Notes under the pieces: generated by a model | Database searches by the model: none | The model's input: only the letters and a program-made list of their open reading frames with translations | Told to the model about the DNA's origin: nothing | Program-made: the position numbers and the translations under genes | Assembly: GCF_002197845.1 (NCBI RefSeq) | Contig: NZ_NIDE01000004.1 | Coordinates: forward strand, 558,001-622,000 | DNA: 64,000 nt | Direction: 5' to 3' | Source: Fimbriiglobus ruber | GTDB taxonomy: Bacteria; Planctomycetota; Planctomycetia; Gemmatales; Gemmataceae | Shown here: in pieces, positions 42,473 through 50,571 of the stretch | Numbering within the stretch: position 1 is the first letter of the stretch | Layout of the letters: each line of letters opens with the position of its first letter

Positions 42473-43831
42473 ATGACCCAGACGATCACCGAAGTAGCCT
42501 GTACCGTGTGCGGTTGCGTGTGCGACGACCTGACCGTGACCGTCGAGGGCGGTCGCGTCATCCGGGCAGCCGGCGCGTGCAAGCTCGCCGAGCCGTGGTT
42601 CCTCGCGCACAACACGGCTACCCCGCCGGCCGCCAAGGTCGCCGGCCAACCCGCGGCGTTCGCCGATGCGGTTGCTCGCGCCGCCGACCTGCTCCGCCAC
42701 GCGCGGGCGCCGCTCATCTACGGCCTCTCCCGCAGCACGACGGAGGGCCAGCGGGCGGCCGTCGCGCTGGCGGACCGGATCGGGGCCACGATCGACACGA
42801 CGGCCAGCACCGGCCACGCCCCGTCGATCGTCGCCCTCCAGCAAGTCGGCGAATCGACATGTACGCTCGGCGAGGTGAAAGCCCGTGCGGACCTCGTCGT
42901 CTTCTGGGGCACTGACCCCGTCGAGACACACCCGCGGCACTTCGAACGGTATTCGGTCGATCCAGTCGGCCTGTTCCTACCCGAAGGGCGTAAAGACCGG
43001 TTCGTGGTCGTGGTCGACGACCACGAGACGAAATCCGCCCGCCACGCGGACCTGTTCATTTCCGTCCCCCACAACCGAGATTGGGAGGCGCTGTGGGGAC
43101 TGCGGCTGCTGGTAAAGGGCAAAAAATGGGCCGGCATCCTGAACCCTCCGACGCCTGATTCTGAAAAAGGTGGGGGAGACAAACCAGACGCCGGCGCTCA
43201 TTCGCTACCCCAAGCGGAAGAGAAACTTCGCGACCTCGCGGCGCGGATGAAGGCGTGCAAGTTCGGCATCGTCTTCTTCGGCGCCGGCCTGACGCGGAGG
43301 CCGCTCGCGCACCGGACGATCGAAGCCCTACTCCAACTCGTCACCGACCTGAACGCCCATACGCGGTTCTACGCCCGGCGGATGCGCCGCTACGGCGACG
43401 TGGCCGGGGCGGACTCGGTCCTCGCGTGGCAGACCGGATACCCGTTCGGGGTGAACCTGGCTCGCGGGTATCCGCGGTACAACCCCGGCGAATTCACCGG
43501 CCCCGACCTGCTCGCGCGGAAGGAAGTCGACGCCTGCGTGATCGTCGGCAGCGACACGGTCGCCGACTTTCCGCCCTCGGCACTCGCGCACTTGCGCACG
43601 ATCCCGGTGGTCCTACTCGATTCCCCCGGCAACCAGTCGCCCGTCGCCGCGGACGTGAAGTTCACCACGGCCGTGTACGGCATCCACCGCCCCGGCACCG
43701 CCTACCGAATGGACGAGGTGCCAATCCCCCTGCGCGTCCTGCTCCCGACCGATTACCCGAGCGACGGGGAGGTGTTGGAGGAGATGCTGAAGAGGGTGAA
43801 GCCAGCCGGGACAGAGGACATACCGGGGTAG
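42473..43831 (+). CDS. fhcB: Formyltransferase/hydrolase complex subunit B (FwdB/FhcB-like)
   Basis: 452 residues. It starts with the iron-sulfur-type motif ACTVCGCVCDDLTVTVEGG shared with formylmethanofuran dehydrogenase subunit B, followed by molybdopterin-oxidoreductase-like blocks (LIYGLSRSTTEGQRAAVALADRIGA, VFWGTDPVETHPRH, GADSVLAWQTGYPFGVNLARGYPRYNPGEF). In planctomycetes the Fhc complex belongs to the tetrahydromethanopterin-linked C1 pathway and converts formyl-H4MPT to formate. The usual partners fhcA, fhcC and fhcD are not in this window. A low-complexity insert (PTPDSEKGGGDKPDAGAHS) is present near residues 225-243. Confidence 0.85.
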   Translation: MTQTITEVACTVCGCVCDDLTVTVEGGRVIRAAGACKLAEPWFLAHNTATPPAAKVAGQPAAFADAVARAADLLRHARAPLIYGLSRSTTEGQRAAVALADRIGATIDTTASTGHAPSIVALQQVGESTCTLGEVKARADLVVFWGTDPVETHPRHFERYSVDPVGLFLPEGRKDRFVVVVDDHETKSARHADLFISVPHNRDWEALWGLRLLVKGKKWAGILNPPTPDSEKGGGDKPDAGAHSLPQAEEKLRDLAARMKACKFGIVFFGAGLTRRPLAHRTIEALLQLVTDLNAHTRFYARRMRRYGDVAGADSVLAWQTGYPFGVNLARGYPRYNPGEFTGPDLLARKEVDACVIVGSDTVADFPPSALAHLRTIPVVLLDSPGNQSPVAADVKFTTAVYGIHRPGTAYRMDEVPIPLRVLLPTDYPSDGEVLEEMLKRVKPAGTEDIPG

Positions 43832-43941
43832 CAGTGAACACTTTGCTAGAAGGGCCGGTGTGTCAGGAGATCACGAGGCTCGTTTTCAGCGGGTCGCCAA
43901 GTCACTTCACGCATCCGTCATCCGTTGCTCTCAGCCCCCAG

Positions 43942-44214
43942 CTATGGGGTTGCGTCCTCTGACTCATCGGGCCAAGCTTCCATCACCTTTGTGAGCCACC
44001 AATCGGCGATTATCAACGTCACGAATGGCCCCAAAAGAGTCAGTCCGGGGAGCCCCCAGACGCGAAAGAATTTCCACGCGGCTCCGAAGCCGACACTCTC
44101 AACCGATTTGGGACCGAGGCCGTCTCGCTGTATCCACACCAGTGGGCTGATGATTATCCACAACACCAGTGCGGCCAACAACATCGCCCACACGATTCTG
44201 ATGCCGGTCCGCAC
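43942..44214 (-). CDS. Small two-helix membrane protein
   Basis: 90 residues from a GTG at 44214. There are two hydrophobic segments (IVWAMLLAALVLWIIISPLVWI and LPGLTLLGPFVTLIIADWWL) and an acidic C-terminus. The frame stays open about 40 codons further upstream (WRGKRTPTKLIGL) without an ATG, so the N-terminus is uncertain. I do not recognise the family. It is convergent with fhcB and divergent from the receiver gene. Confidence 0.55.
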   Translation of the reverse strand: MRTGIRIVWAMLLAALVLWIIISPLVWIQRDGLGPKSVESVGFGAAWKFFRVWGLPGLTLLGPFVTLIIADWWLTKVMEAWPDESEDATP

Positions 44215-44426
44215 CAGGCCGATCAGTTTCGTCGGCGTCCGTTTTCCCCGCCAGTCGGTTGTTTCAAGGCCATCGATTGCCGCGATTGCTTCGGCCGCGC
44301 GGCCGCGAACTTTTCTTCGACGCGGCGCCGGACTTATAATTTAGCAAGGGGGGAAACAGCAACTCGAGCGGAGCGCACACCTCCGCTCGCCGCAGAGCCC
44401 ACGGACGAGTTGCAACGTCACAGGGT

Positions 44427-44846
44427 ATGCGTATGGAACCGATGCACGGGGCACCGCGGTTGTCGGTCCTGGCAGTCGACGACCACCTTGATACGGTCGA
44501 AAGTCTGGTCGAACTCCTCACCCTCCTGGGGTATCACTCCCGGGCCGCCACCACCGGCGAGGATGCCCTGGCGATGGCCGCCGAATCGCCTCCCGACGTG
44601 GTCCTCCTGGACATGCACATGCCCGGCATGGACGGGTGGGAACTCGGCCGCCGGCTCGCGTGCGGGCCGAAGCCGCCGATTCTGGTCGCAGTTACTGGCT
44701 GTGATCGGGAAGAGGACCGCCGCCGGTCGGCCGACGCGGGCATTCACCTCCACCTGCTCAAGCCTGTCGAACCCGGCGTGCTGGCGGGGATGTTGAAGCG
44801 CTTTGAACGAACGCTCGCGCCCGCCGAGCCGGAGCCGGTCTTATAG
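44427..44846 (+). CDS. Single-domain response regulator
   Basis: 139 residues: one receiver domain with the acidic pair in LAVDDHLDTVESL, phospho-acceptor Asp in VVLLDMHMPGMDGWELGRRL, Thr in VAVTGCDRE and Lys in LHLLKPVEPG. There is no output domain, so it acts as a phosphorylation-dependent binding partner. Unlike the two receivers at 20.9-21.8 kb, all key residues are present. No histidine kinase gene is adjacent. Confidence 0.85.
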   Translation: MRMEPMHGAPRLSVLAVDDHLDTVESLVELLTLLGYHSRAATTGEDALAMAAESPPDVVLLDMHMPGMDGWELGRRLACGPKPPILVAVTGCDREEDRRRSADAGIHLHLLKPVEPGVLAGMLKRFERTLAPAEPEPVL

Positions 44847-44931
44847 CCCGCCTTTTGTTTCCTGATCACCGATCCCGAGTGCTGTTTCAACAGTCCGGGA
44901 CGCCTCATTTTTAGCGATTAAGCGGCCAGAA

Positions 44932-47172
44932 TCAGATTTGCACCCGCCGGTTGTAGATCCACCACTCCAGCACCAACACGAGCAGCCCGCACAATACCGG
45001 CCACTTCCAGAGGTCGCGGGGCTGCTTGCGGGGCGCATCGGCAGTGACGGTCGCGCTGCCCACCTTGACCGCGTCGGCCGGCGCGATGTCGCTTTCGAGC
45101 GGGTCGAACAGGTTGACCGCGAACCGCCGGTACTGGGTGCCCTTGCCGCCCGGGTCGTCCCACCGGACGGTGTAGACCCCGAGCTGATCCGTGCCGGTCA
45201 CGGCGAACTCGGCCCGCGAGCCCCGCTCCAGTTTGGTCGAGGACTTGTCCGGGGCGACCACCCGAATCTCGGCCGCCCCACCGAGGCGAAGGTGCTTGAC
45301 CTGGCCCGGCTTGATCGGCTCCTCGGTCCCGGCGTCCCGCACGTTGCCGAGCGTCAGCACGACGTTCCGCATGAATAAGGGAAAGCTCACCTTGAGCGGC
45401 CAGTTCGTGTTCCACCGGCCGTCGCCCGTGACAAGCGGGAAAGCCAGCGCGAGATCGGTGTAGGACTGCCGCGGGATGGCCGCGAGGAGGACGAGGTTTT
45501 CACTCCCCTCAATGAGCCGCTGCGTCCGCGGAGGAAGCTGGTCCGGGAAACGGAACGCCTCGGCCACGTCTACTTCGTCCAGCGCCTGGAGATTTCGCAT
45601 AACCGGGTGTCGGCCCTGCCAGCCGCGGACGCTCGGTCCCGTCACCGGCTGGACCGCGTTCGCGTCACCCGGCTTGGCCTTGTCCGCCGGGACGAATGGT
45701 GGCGGCGGGTACCCGACAAAGAACGTGTTCGCCGATGGCATCGCGTCGACCGACGCCGGTCCGCAACGGTCGAAGATCACGAGGTCGTACTTGCCCTCAC
45801 GGGCGGGCGTCAGGTATTCCTTCGGGTCGCCGGTTAGGACGTCGGGCGGGAGGAAGGCGACTTCCGCGATCTTCTTTGTGCTGACCGAGTCGAGGAAGTC
45901 GCGGAGCCGCCGGTTCTCGGGGCCGACCACCAGCACCCGCGCCTTGCGGACGACGCCCAACACGACCCACGCCTCGTCGTCCGCCGGAAATGCGTCCTTC
46001 GCCCCGTCGAGTTTCAAGTGAAGAACGTAGTCCGTGTTTTCGGGCACGTCGCTGATGGTGAACGCGAGGTCCGGCCGTTCGGACTTGGCCGGGATCGGCC
46101 GGCGTTTCAAGTCGCGGCGGGTCTCGTCGTCGTCGTAAGTGGCGATGAGCCGGTCGCCGCCTTCGAGGACTTCGAGCCGGGCGCGGATGTCCGTGTCGGT
46201 CCCGCGGTAGTTGCGGACGGTGGCCCGGGCGATCACCTTGGTCGGGTCGTCCGGATCGCGCTCGGCGTCGAGGCGCAAAATGCCGACATTGTCGGCCGTG
46301 CTTCCCGAGACGGGTGGGACGTGAAAGGTCAGGTTCAGGTTAGCGAGCGCAAACTCGGGCACCGGCGGGAACTTGCCGTCTGAATACAAGTGAACGTCGG
46401 CCTGCATGCCCTCGACGCCGACGTAAGTGCGTTCCTTGCCCGGTTCGGGGTTGGCGGGGGCGGCGGCCTCGTTTTCCGTCGACCGGGCGGGGTTCGCGAG
46501 ACTGGCGGCGAGGCCGAGCGCCTCGTCGAGCCGGGTCGGCCGCAGGGTCGGGGTGATCCCCTCGACCGCCCGCTTGAGGGCGGCCCGGTTGTTGGTGTAC
46601 GACTGGCGGATCTCGGCCACGTCGCTGAACGCGATCACCATCCCGGTGTCCGAGTCGGTGCAGGCGTCAATTTCCTTGATCGCTTCCGTCTTGGCCCATG
46701 CGAGGCGGTCCGGCGCCACGTCGGTCGCGCTCATGCTGGCGGAGTTGTCGATCACGAGGATGTAGTGCTTGCCGCCCACGATCGCCCCGTGTAGTCGCGG
46801 CCCGAGGACGCCGTAAATCATCACCAGCGCGGCTAGTACCTGAAGGAGCAACAGGACGTTCCGCCGCAGCCACTGCATGAGCCGGTTCACGTGCAGGTCT
46901 TCGATGCTCTTTTTCCACAGGAACGTGGACGGCACCGGCAGCGCCTTCCGCTTCAGCCGCAAGAAGTAAAGCAAAATAATCGCGGGCGGCACGCAGAACA
47001 GCACGACCGCGGCCGGCAGCGTGAGCGCGACCCGGTGGCTCACGCCGGCCCGCGACTCCAGCCACGCGTTCACGTCCTGGCCGTAGCCCAGCAGGTCGGC
47101 GGTGAACACCGCGACCCCCGGCAGGGCGAACAGGACGAGCAGCACGACGGCGATCGGGAAGAGGCTGCGCAT
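44932..47172 (-). CDS. BatA-like VWA-domain membrane protein
   Basis: About 746 residues from the ATG at 47172. The longer frame from 47220 begins inside the IS5-type end. The N-terminus has membrane helices with the BatA-type motif LRRNVLLLLQVLAALVMIYGVLGPRL, then a VWA domain with the MIDAS sequence VIDNSASMSATD, a long glutamine-amidotransferase-like/periplasmic region (ARVLVVGPENRRLRDFLDSV) and a C-terminal membrane helix (WPVLCGLLVLVLEWWIYNRR). Such proteins usually sit in MoxR-DUF58-VWA operons; these partners are not seen here. An IS5-type element lies about 40 bp upstream of the start. Confidence 0.85.
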   Translation of the reverse strand: MRSLFPIAVVLLVLFALPGVAVFTADLLGYGQDVNAWLESRAGVSHRVALTLPAAVVLFCVPPAIILLYFLRLKRKALPVPSTFLWKKSIEDLHVNRLMQWLRRNVLLLLQVLAALVMIYGVLGPRLHGAIVGGKHYILVIDNSASMSATDVAPDRLAWAKTEAIKEIDACTDSDTGMVIAFSDVAEIRQSYTNNRAALKRAVEGITPTLRPTRLDEALGLAASLANPARSTENEAAAPANPEPGKERTYVGVEGMQADVHLYSDGKFPPVPEFALANLNLTFHVPPVSGSTADNVGILRLDAERDPDDPTKVIARATVRNYRGTDTDIRARLEVLEGGDRLIATYDDDETRRDLKRRPIPAKSERPDLAFTISDVPENTDYVLHLKLDGAKDAFPADDEAWVVLGVVRKARVLVVGPENRRLRDFLDSVSTKKIAEVAFLPPDVLTGDPKEYLTPAREGKYDLVIFDRCGPASVDAMPSANTFFVGYPPPPFVPADKAKPGDANAVQPVTGPSVRGWQGRHPVMRNLQALDEVDVAEAFRFPDQLPPRTQRLIEGSENLVLLAAIPRQSYTDLALAFPLVTGDGRWNTNWPLKVSFPLFMRNVVLTLGNVRDAGTEEPIKPGQVKHLRLGGAAEIRVVAPDKSSTKLERGSRAEFAVTGTDQLGVYTVRWDDPGGKGTQYRRFAVNLFDPLESDIAPADAVKVGSATVTADAPRKQPRDLWKWPVLCGLLVLVLEWWIYNRRVQI

Positions 47173-47332
47173 AGGGTCGCGACGGTAAGTGACGGGGGAC
47201 GACTCGTACTTAGAAACCATCTCAGAAAGTATAATGTACCAGGGCAGGAGGTTACGGGAAATCGCGGAGCGAGTGTATGACGGCGGACAGAGAATCGATC
47301 CTTCCGACGATCTGGGAGGTATCCGATGATTT

Positions 47333-47770
47333 ATGGGCGAGGATCGAACCGATCCTTGCGGCGGCCTGGCCTCGGCGAGACCCCGTGGTCGGCATCACGC
47401 GGATTGGCGTAGGTGCCTGAACGGGATCATCTACCAGATGCGGACCGGGTGCCAATGGAATGCGTTGCCCAAGGTGCTGGGTGACGACAGCACGGTTCAC
47501 CGTTGGTATCAACGCTGGTGTCGCTTGGGTGTGATGGAAAAGATCTGGGCGGATCTGGTCCAGACATGTGATGATCTGGGGCAAGTCCATTGGGACTGGC
47601 AGAGCGCTGACGGGTGCATGGGGAAGGCCCGTCACGGCGGCGACCACATCGGCAAAAACCCAACGGATCGAGGGAAAAACGGGACGAAGCGGAGCATCGT
47701 GGTGGACGAACAGGGTGGACCACTGGGGTGGTCATTGACGGGGCGAATCGACACGATGCGAAGTTATTGA
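47333..47770 (+). CDS. IS5-family transposase, N-terminal/middle part
   Basis: This frame carries HADWRRCLNGIIYQMRTGCQWNALPK and VHRWYQRWCRLGVMEKIW, the IS5 N-terminal region, then DWQSADGCMGKARHGGDHIGKNPTDRGKNGTKRSIVVDEQGGPLG. The first part of the protein (MTADRESILPTIWEVSDDLWARIEPIL) is in another frame starting at 47277; a one-base shift near a CCCC run at about 47380 would join them. The frame then has to shift -1 at a GGGG run near 47727 to reach the C-terminal part. Two shifts suggest decay; the second alone could be programmed. Confidence 0.75.
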   Translation: MGEDRTDPCGGLASARPRGRHHADWRRCLNGIIYQMRTGCQWNALPKVLGDDSTVHRWYQRWCRLGVMEKIWADLVQTCDDLGQVHWDWQSADGCMGKARHGGDHIGKNPTDRGKNGTKRSIVVDEQGGPLGWSLTGRIDTMRSY

Positions 47771-48120
47771 AGGCGACGATCGAGGCGATCGTCATCGAGC
47801 GGCCGGATCCCAAAGAACACGAGCAACATCTGTGTTTGGATAAAGCGTACGATAATCCGTCCGGCCAGTCTGCGGCGAGTGAGGCCCAATACACCCCTCA
47901 CATCCGCCGAATCGGCGAGGAGAAGACAACGGTCACGGCCAAGCACCCGGATGGCAAGCCGCGTCGTTGGGTGGTTGAGCGTACCCTGAGTTGGCTGAAT
48001 CGTTGCCGAGCCATCTTGGTCCGTTATGCAAAAAACGGAAAGAATTATTTGGGCTTAGTCCAGTTAGCGTGTTCCTTGATCTGGTATCGTAGACTCTTCC
48101 GCCTCAATGGGTTAGGTTGA
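47614..48120 (+). CDS. IS5-family transposase, C-terminal part
   Basis: The relevant coding begins at GVVIDGANRHDAKLL (about 47728), continuing from the upstream frame by a -1 shift at GGGG. It contains LDKAYDNPSG with a catalytic Asp and RRWVVERTLSWLNRCRAILVRYAKN, the characteristic IS5 C-terminal block with the catalytic Glu. The codons before 47728 in this frame are not transposase-like. The stop lies about 20 bp inside the right end of the element. Confidence 0.75.
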   Translation: MHGEGPSRRRPHRQKPNGSREKRDEAEHRGGRTGWTTGVVIDGANRHDAKLLKATIEAIVIERPDPKEHEQHLCLDKAYDNPSGQSAASEAQYTPHIRRIGEEKTTVTAKHPDGKPRRWVVERTLSWLNRCRAILVRYAKNGKNYLGLVQLACSLIWYRRLFRLNGLG

Positions 48121-48467
48121 CGCCTATTTTGAGATGGTTTCTTAGAATAACCACCGGCACAGACTGGGGACAGCGGCAAGCCGAACACTGTTCAGGCGAT
48201 GTTACGGCGTCGTTGGCTCTCGCCCGCAGCTCTCGTCGCCGTCGATTCCCGAACCGCTACATTTGACGCCGCTGTCGCCCCGGCATTTCGGGGCCCGGAG
48301 TTTTTTCCCTTTTTTCCCCCACCTCGACGTTTGAGTCTCCACACCGCAGACAATGAAGAACGAAAGCAGATATGTGTACTTTTGGAAAAACACCGCTGTT
48401 TGGCACGACCCGAACAATTTCCCAGCCCAACGCTTTTACTTTTCATCGACGGTGACAATTCTATTTG

Positions 48468-48496
48468 TTGACAAAGTAAATTCACATGGATACCAT
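48468..48496 (+). promoter_or_regulatory. Candidate sigma-70 promoter for the XRE/PIN pair
   Basis: TTGACA (48468-48473) and TACCAT (48491-48496) are separated by 17 bp. This is a perfect -35 box and a four-of-six -10 box, about 65 bp upstream of the XRE-family start. The rest of the 48145-48561 gap has no supported gene. Confidence 0.5.
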
Positions 48497-48561
48497 TTAT
48501 TTGTTGGTCGACCGACTTTGGGCATTTCAGCATCTTTGACCTCGTATCGAGGAGCCACCCC

Positions 48562-49779
48562 ATGATGACCAACACCGTTTCGCCGCGGGTCGTCGGCCAG
48601 CGGTTGGCTGAAGCGAGAAAAACCCGCGGAATCACGCAGGAAGTGGCCGCCGAACACCTCGGGATAAGCCGTCCGACCTTTATTGCGATCGAGAAGGGAG
48701 AGCGAGCGGCCAAATCTACCGAGATCATCAAGTTGGCCGAACTTTATGGCCAACCAGTCAACTATTTCGTTCGCGTTGCCGAGCCGGTGACGGATTTCCA
48801 GCCCCATTTCCGGGCCGCTATGGAGAAAGTCAAGCCGGCCGAGGCGGATCAACTGCGTCAGGCGATTAACGACTTTAAAATGTTCGTCGAGAATTACCTG
48901 CTACTCGAACGGCGGATGAAAGCGCCGATGCGACTCAACTACCCACAACAGGTCGAGTTGAACTCGCGCGTGAAAGTTGTCGAGTTGGCCGAAGATGTGG
49001 CAAACCGCGAACGCCAGCGGCTGGGTCTCGGCGACCAGCCCATTCCGAACATCCGCAACCTTTTGGAAGCGGAAGTCGGGGCTCGCATATTCTTCGGCCG
49101 ACTGCCGCGAATGTTCGCGGGCATGTTTATCTTCGTTGACGGCCTCGGTGGTTGCATGCTCATCAACAGTGTTCACCCGCCTGAAAAGCAGCGAGCCTCG
49201 ATCGCACACGAGTACGCCCACCTGATCGTGGACCGGCACACTGCCGGGATCGACTATTTGACGATTGCGGGTCGCAAACCGCCCAACGAGCGATTTGCCG
49301 AATCGTTCGCCATGAATTTTCTGATGCCTTCTTCCTCGGTCCGATTCCGATTCAACGAAATTGTCAACGCCACGGGTAATTTTCAAATTGCCGATCTGGT
49401 TCGGCTCAAGCACTTCTACTCCGTGTCGATGGAAGCGATGGCCCTCCGGCTCGAAAGCCTGGGTTTGCTCCAGGTCGGCACCTGGGACGTGATACAGTCC
49501 AAGGGGCTATCGGTGCGAGAGGCCGAAAAGCAGCTCGGATTGTTTTCACAAGTCAGTCCCGAACCGGCCTATCCGGAGCGATACAAATTTCTGGCCGTCC
49601 ACGCTTATGAGCGAGGCGAGTTGAGCGAGAAAGAACTGGCCAACTTCTTGCGCTGCGATGTCTGGGACGCCCGCCAGGTGATCCGGGAGGCGATGCTAAC
49701 CGTCGAAGTCGACGCCGAGGGCCACTCGCGTTCGATGCACGCCGACTTTGAAACGTCCTTGTTGGCCGACCCCTCCTGA
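48562..49779 (+). CDS. XRE HTH plus ImmA/IrrE metallopeptidase-domain protein
   Basis: 405 residues; GAGGAG lies about 9 bp upstream of the ATG. The N-terminal Cro/CI helix-turn-helix (VGQRLAEARKTRGITQEVAAEHLGISRPTFIAIEKGER) is followed by an ImmA/IrrE (COG2856) domain with the HExxH site RASIAHEYAHLIVDRH and downstream ERFAESFAMNFLMP carrying the third ligand. Such proteins repress their own operon and can be relieved by proteolysis. Here the next gene, 22 bp downstream, encodes a PIN-like protein, so this is probably the antitoxin/regulator of a two-gene module. Confidence 0.88.
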   Translation: MMTNTVSPRVVGQRLAEARKTRGITQEVAAEHLGISRPTFIAIEKGERAAKSTEIIKLAELYGQPVNYFVRVAEPVTDFQPHFRAAMEKVKPAEADQLRQAINDFKMFVENYLLLERRMKAPMRLNYPQQVELNSRVKVVELAEDVANRERQRLGLGDQPIPNIRNLLEAEVGARIFFGRLPRMFAGMFIFVDGLGGCMLINSVHPPEKQRASIAHEYAHLIVDRHTAGIDYLTIAGRKPPNERFAESFAMNFLMPSSSVRFRFNEIVNATGNFQIADLVRLKHFYSVSMEAMALRLESLGLLQVGTWDVIQSKGLSVREAEKQLGLFSQVSPEPAYPERYKFLAVHAYERGELSEKELANFLRCDVWDARQVIREAMLTVEVDAEGHSRSMHADFETSLLADPS

Positions 49780-49801
49780 CTCGCGGACCGGAGCCTCCGT
49801 C

Positions 49802-50359
49802 ATGCCGGCCGTCGTCCTGGATGCGTGCGGAACGCTGACCCTCTACGCCAGCGGGCGGTTTGTGCCGATCCTGACCGCCCTCCAGCAGGACTGGTATCTC
49901 CCCGTCGCGGTCGAGCGGGAATCCCAAACGTACCGCCAACCCGATCCCGGCGACCCCGACAAATTGGTTAGCGTGCCAATTGACCTCTCGGCAGCTTTCG
50001 CGAGCGGCGTACTGAAACGTTGCGACTGCACCGGCGACGCGGAAGCCGAACTTTACGTCCAGCTGACCGCACAGATCGGCGACGACGGTGAATCGATGGG
50101 CCTGGCGATTGCCAAATGTCGCGGGTGGTCGGTGTTGACGGACGACAAGAAAGCCCGCCGGATCGCAACAGGACTTGGTATCCCCGTACTGGGGACGCCG
50201 GAGGTCATGAAACAGTGGGCTCTGACCACCGGACCGAGTGTGGCCGAGGTGTCTCACATCCTCGAAGCCATCGAACGCTTTGCGAACTATCGCCCGGGGC
50301 GAAACGCGGTCAAATACGAATGGTGGGTTAGGTCAATCCGGCCGAATGAGGCTGATTAA
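49802..50359 (+). CDS. PIN-like domain protein, putative toxin
   Basis: 185 residues from the ATG at 49802 (GGAG about 7 bp upstream). A PIN-type layout is seen: AVVLDACGTLTLYASGRFVPIL with the first acidic residue, a central acidic DGESMGLAIAKCRGWSVLTDDKKARRIATGLGI with Glu and Asp-Asp, as in DUF3368-type PIN proteins. The insert between them is longer than in VapC. It lies 22 bp after the XRE/ImmA-IrrE gene. Pairing of COG2856 regulators with PIN proteins has been proposed as a toxin-antitoxin type; RNase activity here is inferred only. Confidence 0.7.
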   Translation: MPAVVLDACGTLTLYASGRFVPILTALQQDWYLPVAVERESQTYRQPDPGDPDKLVSVPIDLSAAFASGVLKRCDCTGDAEAELYVQLTAQIGDDGESMGLAIAKCRGWSVLTDDKKARRIATGLGIPVLGTPEVMKQWALTTGPSVAEVSHILEAIERFANYRPGRNAVKYEWWVRSIRPNEAD

Positions 50360-50571
50360 GGTTCTGTCGACCACCGCGAGGAAGGGGCGTTGCGTTGAAC
50401 GGACCGCAGCGGCGATGCGACAGTACACTTCCGGGCCGCCTCCTTACTGCCGAATTCCCATAGCTATTGGTCGTTGATCGCGAGGCGGGTTCGTGTTGAG
50501 ATGTCTCTCGGCTTCCGGGCCGGAAACCGTGTGCCCCTCCCCCTATCGGACTCGCTGCCCCAGGTGCCCGT

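Larger units (their letters stand above)
47213..48141 (+). mobile_element. IS5-type insertion sequence, probably decayed
   Basis: 929 bp bounded by inverted ends GAAACCATCTCA (47213-47224; complement TGAGATGGTTTC ending at 48141) and flanked by a TTA duplication (47210-47212 and 48142-48144), as in the TNA-duplicating groups of IS5. The transposase is spread over three reading frames: an N-terminal frame from the ATG at 47277, a middle frame, and a C-terminal frame. The element sits about 40 bp upstream of the VWA gene start on the opposite strand. Confidence 0.85.
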
